NCBI GenBank assembly: GCA_965262175.1
Contig: CBDHES010000002.1
Location: forward strand, 1,612,001-1,676,000
Direction: 5' to 3'
DNA from: CADEDH01 sp965262175
GTDB lineage: Bacteria > Actinomycetota > Acidimicrobiia > Acidimicrobiales > SZUA-35
DNA: 64,000 bases
The notes under the pieces: model-generated
Databases searched by the model: none
Seen by the model: the letters and a program-made list of their open reading frames with translations, nothing else
Told to the model about the DNA's origin: nothing
Program-made: the position numbers and the translations under genes
Shown: positions 58,872 to 64,000 of the stretch, one piece after another
Position numbering within the stretch: position 1 is the first letter of the stretch
How the letters are laid out: the number at the start of each line of letters is the position of its first letter

Positions 58872-61800
58872 GGGAAGACCACCTCCGTGATCGTCACATC
58901 GGGGTCGGAGACCAACGGCGCATCGATGACTCCTTCGTTGAGGTTACCGGTCGTCAGGCCGGTCCCCGGGCGGTGGAACTCGTTCCCCATCTTCGGGTCG
59001 GGCAGCCGCAGGTTCCGGTCGAACGGGTCGGGAATGTCGATTCGCACGATGTTGGTCCCGTCCGATAGCCCTTCCACGCCGAGCCCCAAGGCCACCTCGA
59101 TCTCGTAGCGGCTGGTGGCCCGCTCGAGCAGCGCATCGATCTGGTCGTGGGGGGCGACGAACATCCCGTTGGGGCTCGAAAGGAGCGGTGAATCGGCATA
59201 CGCCAAGCGAACCCGCGCGGTCGTCAGGCTCGAGGCGCCGGTGGCGAAGGGATGGAGCTCGAGCGCTGTGCCAGGGACCGACGGGGCGAAGGGCTGGTCG
59301 ACCATTCGGTGGCCGTCGTCGAAGTACTCGCCTCCCCAGTTGGCGTAGCCGTCCGGCGGTGGCGTGGTCGGGTTGCCCCCGGGCGCCCCACCGCCGGTCG
59401 GTACCCGGTCGGGAACGGTGCCGCCCGGCGGCTGGATGTCGGTGGCGGTTCCGGTGGGGACGTGGCGGCCGAGTTGGTCGAGACCGACGGGGATGACGGC
59501 GCCGAGGGTTCCAGCGAAGAGCATCTCGCCGGCGCTGATCTCGTCGAGGCCTCGGCCGTCGATGACGATCTGCGAGGTCAGGTTCTCGGCCCCTGCCAGG
59601 AGGAACGCCCCCCGCGCCGTGTGACCGCCGGGCACCGCCCCGAACGCGCCGCCGAGGGCGACCTCCCGAGGGTTGAAGTCGTCGGTTGCGATCCCGAACG
59701 CTGCGGTCGTTGCCGCCCCGATGAGGATCCCGGCCCCGATCGGGGCGCCGACACCGGTGACGATGAGACCGGTGCCGACCACCACGACGCCGGCCATCGC
59801 CAGGGTGCCCCAGGGGTCGTCGAGCATCGCTTGGCCGGCACGGGTGAACCGGCTCGTGTCGTTGCGGTCGACCCAGGCGTCGAACTCCTCGATCGACACC
59901 GGCTGGCGACCGGACGGGTCGATGTGGTTGACCGGGTCACACCAGGCGTAGGTGTAGGGCGACGCCATCGACCCGTTGGTTCCCGGGGCCGGGGGCAGGG
60001 GGTCCTTGGAGAGGAACTGCCGGGTGTCGGGGTCGTAGACCCGATCGCCCATCAGGACCAGCCCGTCGACGCACAGCTCACCCCGGTAGCCGAGGCGAAT
60101 CGCCCCCTGATCGGCACCGGCGTCGGGCTCCCGGCCCCACGGATCGTCGGTCGTCCCGTCGGTCCAGGTGCCGCCGGGGGTGGCGGGCCGGGTCCACCGG
60201 CCGGCCCGCAGGTAGCGGTCGGGGCCGATGCGGACGACCTTGCCGGTGATGGCGTCGTCCCACCCGATCGGGGTGTCGTCGATGGCCAGCACCTGCCCGA
60301 GGGCGTTCCGGGTCAGGTGGCGGGTCGTGGTCGCCCGGTCGGGGTCGGTGGTGGTGACCGCTCGGAGCTGGCCGAGGGGATCCCAGGCGTAGGTGGTGAT
60401 GCGACCGTCGGCGTGGTCGGTACGGGTCCGGCGGCCGGCGTCGTCGTAGGCGAACCGGGTGGTCGATCCGTCGTCGGCCTCGACCGCCCGGAGCTGCCCA
60501 CTGGCGTGGTAGCGGAACCGTCGGCGACCGTCGGGGCCGGTCTCGGTGGCGAGGCGCCCGTAGTCGTCGTACTCGTAGGTGGTGGTGGCACCGGAGGCGG
60601 TCGTCGCCGACGCCAGGCGACCGGCCAGGTCATAGCCGTAGCGGCGGCCGTGCTCGTCGCCGGTGACCCGCCCCGCCCGGTCGGTCGTCACCGCCGCACC
60701 GGCGGTGATCGGCGGGAGCTCCACCACCCCGGCCTCGGAGTCGACGAACCGGCGGAGCCGTCCGGCCGGGGTCCGCTCGTAGGACAGTTCGGCGCCGCCG
60801 ACCTCGAGGCGGGCGGTGACGAGCCCGTCGGCGTCCCGCCGGTAGCGGACCGGCCCGCCGGGCGTCACCGGCGATCGATCGTGGACCGCGGCCTCCGGGG
60901 TCCGGTGCTCCACGGTGATCGGAGCACCCCGGTCGTCCCAATCGATCGTGGTGGTGACGCCGTCGGTGGCGGCCGAGACGACCCGTCCGGCGGGGTCGTG
61001 GGCGAACGTGGCCAGGACCGTCCCGTCGAGTCCGGCCAGACCGACGATCCGGCCGGCCCGGTCCCGGTCGAGGCGGTACCCGAGGCCGCCATCGCCGATC
61101 AACGCCCGGTCGTGTGCCGCGCCGTCGGGGGACACGACACCGTCGACGGTGGTGGTGACACCGGCGCCGTCGAGGGCGGCGGTGAAGCCCCCGGCCTGGT
61201 CGTAGGCGATGCCGGTGGTGTGGTCGCCGGTGGTGGTGCCGGTGAGCCGGCCCCGGAGGTCGCGGTGGAAGGCGGTCACCATCCCCGCCGGATCGGTGAC
61301 CTGGCTCAGCAGGCCCCGGGCGTCGCGATCGAAGCGGACCGGGGCGTCGTCACCCCGGGTCACCGACAGCCCCCACTCGTCGTGCTCGGCGTGGTGGTGG
61401 GCCCCGGTCGCCGTGTCGTGCCACCCGGTGACCCGACCGGCGTCGTCATAGGCGAACCCGATCGTCGTCGACCCCCCATCGGCGCCGAGACCCGGCTCCC
61501 CGGTGGTGGCGCTCGGCGACGCGACGCTCGGCGTGGTGGTGATCTCGGTCGGTCGGCCGTCGGGGCCGAGGGTGACGGCGGTGGTCACGCCGTCGGGGTC
61601 GGTGATCGACACCGGCCGACCGGCCCGGTCGTGGCCATAGCGGTAGGTCCGCCCGGCCGGGGTGGTGACCGCCACCAGCCGAGAGGCCGGTGACCACTCC
61701 CAGGTCCGGCGGCCTCCGTCGGGCCCGATCTCGGCGGTCACCCGGCCCAGGCCGTCGATCTCGTAGCGGGTGGTCCGACCGTCGGGGTCGGTCAGGGTGG

Positions 61801-63976
61801 CCGGTTGCCCATCGGGGTGGTAGGTCCGGGTCCATCGGGCCCCGTCGGGGCCGGTGATGGCGATCGTCCGGTCGAGCGGGTCGACCTCCCGCTGCCAGGT
61901 CCGGCCGTCGAGGCCGGTCACCGCGATCGAGTTGCCGTTGCGGTCGTGGTCCTGGCGGGCCACCCGACCGGCCGGGTCGGTGACCGCCACCAACTGCCCG
62001 AGCCCGTCCCACTCCTGCCGGGTGGTCGAGCCGTCGGGGCCGGTGATGGTGGTCAACCGACCGGCCGGGTCGTAGCCGAGGGCGACGGTCGCCCCCATCG
62101 CGTCGCTCACGGTGACCACGTCGCCATGGGGGCCGTAGGTCGCGGCCCACGACCCGGGGCCGACGGTCCGCATCGACCGGACCCGCCCCCCGGGGGTGTG
62201 CTCGAAGACCTGGGCGACCCCGTCGACCCCGGTCGATACGACCACCCGACCGGCCTCGTCCAACTCGAACGCCGCCGCCTTCCCGGTCGGGTCGGTCACT
62301 GCGGTCAGATGGCCGGCCGGGTCGTAGTCGAACGAGGTCCGGTCGCCGGCCCCGTTGACGAACCCGGTCAGCAGCCCGTCGCGGTTCCACTCGAAGGTGG
62401 TGACCACCCCGTCGCCATCGGTAACCGTCACCGGCAACCACCGGTCGTCGTAGCTGACCGTGATCGTGACGCCCTCGGGGGCCTCGATCACCTCCGGAGC
62501 CCGGATCTCGCCCCCGTAGTGCGACCGGTGCTCGGCCCCCGACCGGTCCCGCCGCCACACCTCCCGGCCCAGCTCGTCGTAGCGGCGCTCCTCGGCCAAG
62601 CCATCGGGGTCGGTCCGCCGGACGATGTTGCCGTCGTCGTCGTGGTCATAGGTGGTGACCCCACCACCCCGGTTCACCACCCGAACCAGGCGACCCTCGC
62701 CGTCATAGGTGGCCCGAAGGGCCGTCCCGTCGCTCCCGTAGAGCGCGGTCAGGTTCCCCCACCGATCGTGGTAGAGGAGGTTCGACGGGCCGTCCTCGTC
62801 GTCGTCGAGGACCCGGGTTCCCCCCGTCGCCAGGTACTCGAACACCGTCCGCCGACCGTGGGGCGCCACCTGGGCCACCACCCGACCGGCCGCGTCATAG
62901 GTGTTGGCGAACGCCGTGACCCCATCCGCATCGCGGGACGCGACCAGGAACCCCTGGTCGTCGAGCTCATAGACCAGGTCACCGACCGTCCGTTCGGCCG
63001 CCACGCAGTTCCCGGCCGGGTCGTAGCGGTACCGGGCCGACCGACCGTCGCTCGCCTCGACGCCGGCCACCAGCCCGTCGACCATCTCGTAGCGAACCCA
63101 CCGCCCGGAGTGGACCTCGGCCACCGTGACCTCGCCCGGCGCCCGCGACACCGTCCACCCAGCCCCCGCCTCCCGGCCCCCCACCATCAGCCCGTCGGCG
63201 TCGAAGGACCAGCGGCGCCGACCGCCGTCGCGGCTCAGCTCCCACCCGCCGTCGGTCTCGGTCAACACCAGGTTCCGTCGCCGGTTCCGACCCCACGCCC
63301 GGACGCTCCCACCATCGGCGGCGGTGGCGACGAACGGCACCACCGCCCCGTCCCCCAGCCGAGCCCGGACCACGCCCCGCTCGGCATCGGACACGTCGAG
63401 CCCCACATCGATCGGGCCGGTCCACCCCCGACCGAACGATCCCGGCTCCCCGACGGCCAGCGAGTTGTAGACCCGGATCACGTCGAGCACCGACCCCAAC
63501 CCGGCGAAGCGGACGTCCCGATCGGCGTGCACGAAGTTCCCGGTGGCGGCGTTCACCGGGTCGTTGACGAACCCCGACGTGACCGGCGACCCGACGATCT
63601 CCAACGGCTCGAACCCGATCGCGTCTACATCCGGCGCCGACGATCCCGAGGCCAACACCACCGCGACCTCGTCGGCCTCCATCGTGGCGATCCCATCGAC
63701 CGCCGGCGCGTCGTCCAGCGCATCGGCGATCGAACGAACCCACAACTCGTTCGCCCGGAACTGGTCCATCGTCGCGTCGAGATCCGGCCCCGGGTTTCCC
63801 TCGACGCCCCGGAACTCGCTGGCCGCCTCGACCTCGTCCCACAGCTGCCCGACCCGATGGATCCGCCCCGTCAGCCCCGCATCGACCCGACCATCGATCC
63901 CGGCCTCGGCGAACCCCCGCAAGGTCTCCAACCGGGCACTGCACACCTCGCCACTCATCCGACGCTCTCCGTTCAC
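58868..63976 (-). CDS. RHS/YD-repeat protein with C-terminal toxin-like tip
   Basis: About 1700 residues; frame open to the window edge, with GTG at 63976 and ATG at 63958 as candidate starts. The N-terminal 110 residues are helical (RRVDAGLTGRIH-type text, DQFRANELWVRSIADAL), possibly a secretion module. A DUF6531-like entry (DPVNAATGNFVHADRDVRF) follows, then dozens of YD repeats such as YDPAGRLTTITGPDG. The RHS core ends in GDRVYDPDTRQFLSKDPL and PYTYAWCDPVNHIDPSG near residue 1350. A hydrophobic stretch (VVVVGTGLIVTGVGAPIGAG) precedes a variable tip of about 160 residues (YANWGGEYFDDGHRM to DPDVTITEVVFP). The tip is probably the toxin; its activity is not recognised. Confidence 0.88.
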   Translation of the reverse strand: MNGERRMSGEVCSARLETLRGFAEAGIDGRVDAGLTGRIHRVGQLWDEVEAASEFRGVEGNPGPDLDATMDQFRANELWVRSIADALDDAPAVDGIATMEADEVAVVLASGSSAPDVDAIGFEPLEIVGSPVTSGFVNDPVNAATGNFVHADRDVRFAGLGSVLDVIRVYNSLAVGEPGSFGRGWTGPIDVGLDVSDAERGVVRARLGDGAVVPFVATAADGGSVRAWGRNRRRNLVLTETDGGWELSRDGGRRRWSFDADGLMVGGREAGAGWTVSRAPGEVTVAEVHSGRWVRYEMVDGLVAGVEASDGRSARYRYDPAGNCVAAERTVGDLVYELDDQGFLVASRDADGVTAFANTYDAAGRVVAQVAPHGRRTVFEYLATGGTRVLDDDEDGPSNLLYHDRWGNLTALYGSDGTALRATYDGEGRLVRVVNRGGGVTTYDHDDDGNIVRRTDPDGLAEERRYDELGREVWRRDRSGAEHRSHYGGEIRAPEVIEAPEGVTITVSYDDRWLPVTVTDGDGVVTTFEWNRDGLLTGFVNGAGDRTSFDYDPAGHLTAVTDPTGKAAAFELDEAGRVVVSTGVDGVAQVFEHTPGGRVRSMRTVGPGSWAATYGPHGDVVTVSDAMGATVALGYDPAGRLTTITGPDGSTTRQEWDGLGQLVAVTDPAGRVARQDHDRNGNSIAVTGLDGRTWQREVDPLDRTIAITGPDGARWTRTYHPDGQPATLTDPDGRTTRYEIDGLGRVTAEIGPDGGRRTWEWSPASRLVAVTTPAGRTYRYGHDRAGRPVSITDPDGVTTAVTLGPDGRPTEITTTPSVASPSATTGEPGLGADGGSTTIGFAYDDAGRVTGWHDTATGAHHHAEHDEWGLSVTRGDDAPVRFDRDARGLLSQVTDPAGMVTAFHRDLRGRLTGTTTGDHTTGIAYDQAGGFTAALDGAGVTTTVDGVVSPDGAAHDRALIGDGGLGYRLDRDRAGRIVGLAGLDGTVLATFAHDPAGRVVSAATDGVTTTIDWDDRGAPITVEHRTPEAAVHDRSPVTPGGPVRYRRDADGLVTARLEVGGAELSYERTPAGRLRRFVDSEAGVVELPPITAGAAVTTDRAGRVTGDEHGRRYGYDLAGRLASATTASGATTTYEYDDYGRLATETGPDGRRRFRYHASGQLRAVEADDGSTTRFAYDDAGRRTRTDHADGRITTYAWDPLGQLRAVTTTDPDRATTTRHLTRNALGQVLAIDDTPIGWDDAITGKVVRIGPDRYLRAGRWTRPATPGGTWTDGTTDDPWGREPDAGADQGAIRLGYRGELCVDGLVLMGDRVYDPDTRQFLSKDPLPPAPGTNGSMASPYTYAWCDPVNHIDPSGRQPVSIEEFDAWVDRNDTSRFTRAGQAMLDDPWGTLAMAGVVVVGTGLIVTGVGAPIGAGILIGAATTAAFGIATDDFNPREVALGGAFGAVPGGHTARGAFLLAGAENLTSQIVIDGRGLDEISAGEMLFAGTLGAVIPVGLDQLGRHVPTGTATDIQPPGGTVPDRVPTGGGAPGGNPTTPPPDGYANWGGEYFDDGHRMVDQPFAPSVPGTALELHPFATGASSLTTARVRLAYADSPLLSSPNGMFVAPHDQIDALLERATSRYEIEVALGLGVEGLSDGTNIVRIDIPDPFDRNLRLPDPKMGNEFHRPGTGLTTGNLNEGVIDAPLVSDPDVTITEVVFP

Positions 63977-64000
63977 CGCCTCGACGCACCGGTGAGTCGC

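Noticed and set aside
59252..61693. An 813-codon open frame antisense to the RHS gene
   Set aside because: Follows from the repeated YD codons read backwards; no start signals or domains.

Overview
The window is very GC-rich, densely packed bacterial DNA. It has GTG, ATG and TTG starts, many 4-base start/stop overlaps and -10 boxes of the form TAnnnT placed 6-8 bases before start codons (the leaderless pattern). With F420-type LLM oxidoreductase, DUF2510, HelR/HelD, HemY, a DtxR-family regulator and Lhr genes, this points to an actinobacterium. The class Acidimicrobiia (Ilumatobacter/Iamia-like) is my guess, not shown by the sequence.

Layout: (1) 1-6 kb: the 3' end of a GH13 alpha-glucosidase, a MacB-type ABC transporter and pgi. 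(2) 6.0-18.6 kb, minus strand: a 12-gene operon for a nonulosonic acid of the legionaminic type and its export or polymerisation (NeuD-, Gfo/Idh-, NeuA-, SDR-, NeuB-, NeuC-, PtmE- and LegB-like proteins, an O-antigen-ligase-like protein, a putative glycosyltransferase, a flippase and a hexapeptide acyltransferase). Ten of eleven junctions are exact 4-base ATGA/GTGA overlaps and the eleventh can be. (3) 18.7-24.9 kb: the helicase lhr, an F420-dependent oxidoreductase and a small membrane-anchored protein. (4) 25-36.5 kb: a ferric iron ABC transporter (fbpABC-like) behind a DtxR/IdeR-like palindrome, sugar and envelope genes, a GT2 fused to a flippase-like membrane domain, an iron-assimilation-like lipoprotein and a DtxR-family regulator. 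(5) 36.6-39.6 kb: a SipW-type signal peptidase, a membrane GGDEF protein and a TasA/camelysin-like secreted protein, overlapping as one operon. (6) 39.6-48.4 kb: azlCD, helR, hemE, hemY, lnt (with Ser at the expected catalytic Cys) and a DUF2510 membrane protein.

(7) 48.5-55.6 kb: five paralogous lipoproteins, four nearly identical in their N-terminal two thirds. They are interleaved with dtd, two duplicated scraps of the dtd 5' end, and a secreted-protein gene whose own start was apparently lost at a duplication junction. (8) 55.7-64 kb, minus strand: a giant RHS/YD-repeat protein with a C-terminal toxin-like tip, followed by five tandem ~450-476 bp copies of a putative immunity gene. Several copies carry a scar of the toxin's last codons, and every copy is frameshifted at different places. 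Parts 7 and 8 are the dynamic part of the window and hold the most unusual signals.

No tRNA, rRNA, CRISPR, transposase or integrase was seen, and no gene-free stretch exceeds 300 bases apart from the decayed cassette array.
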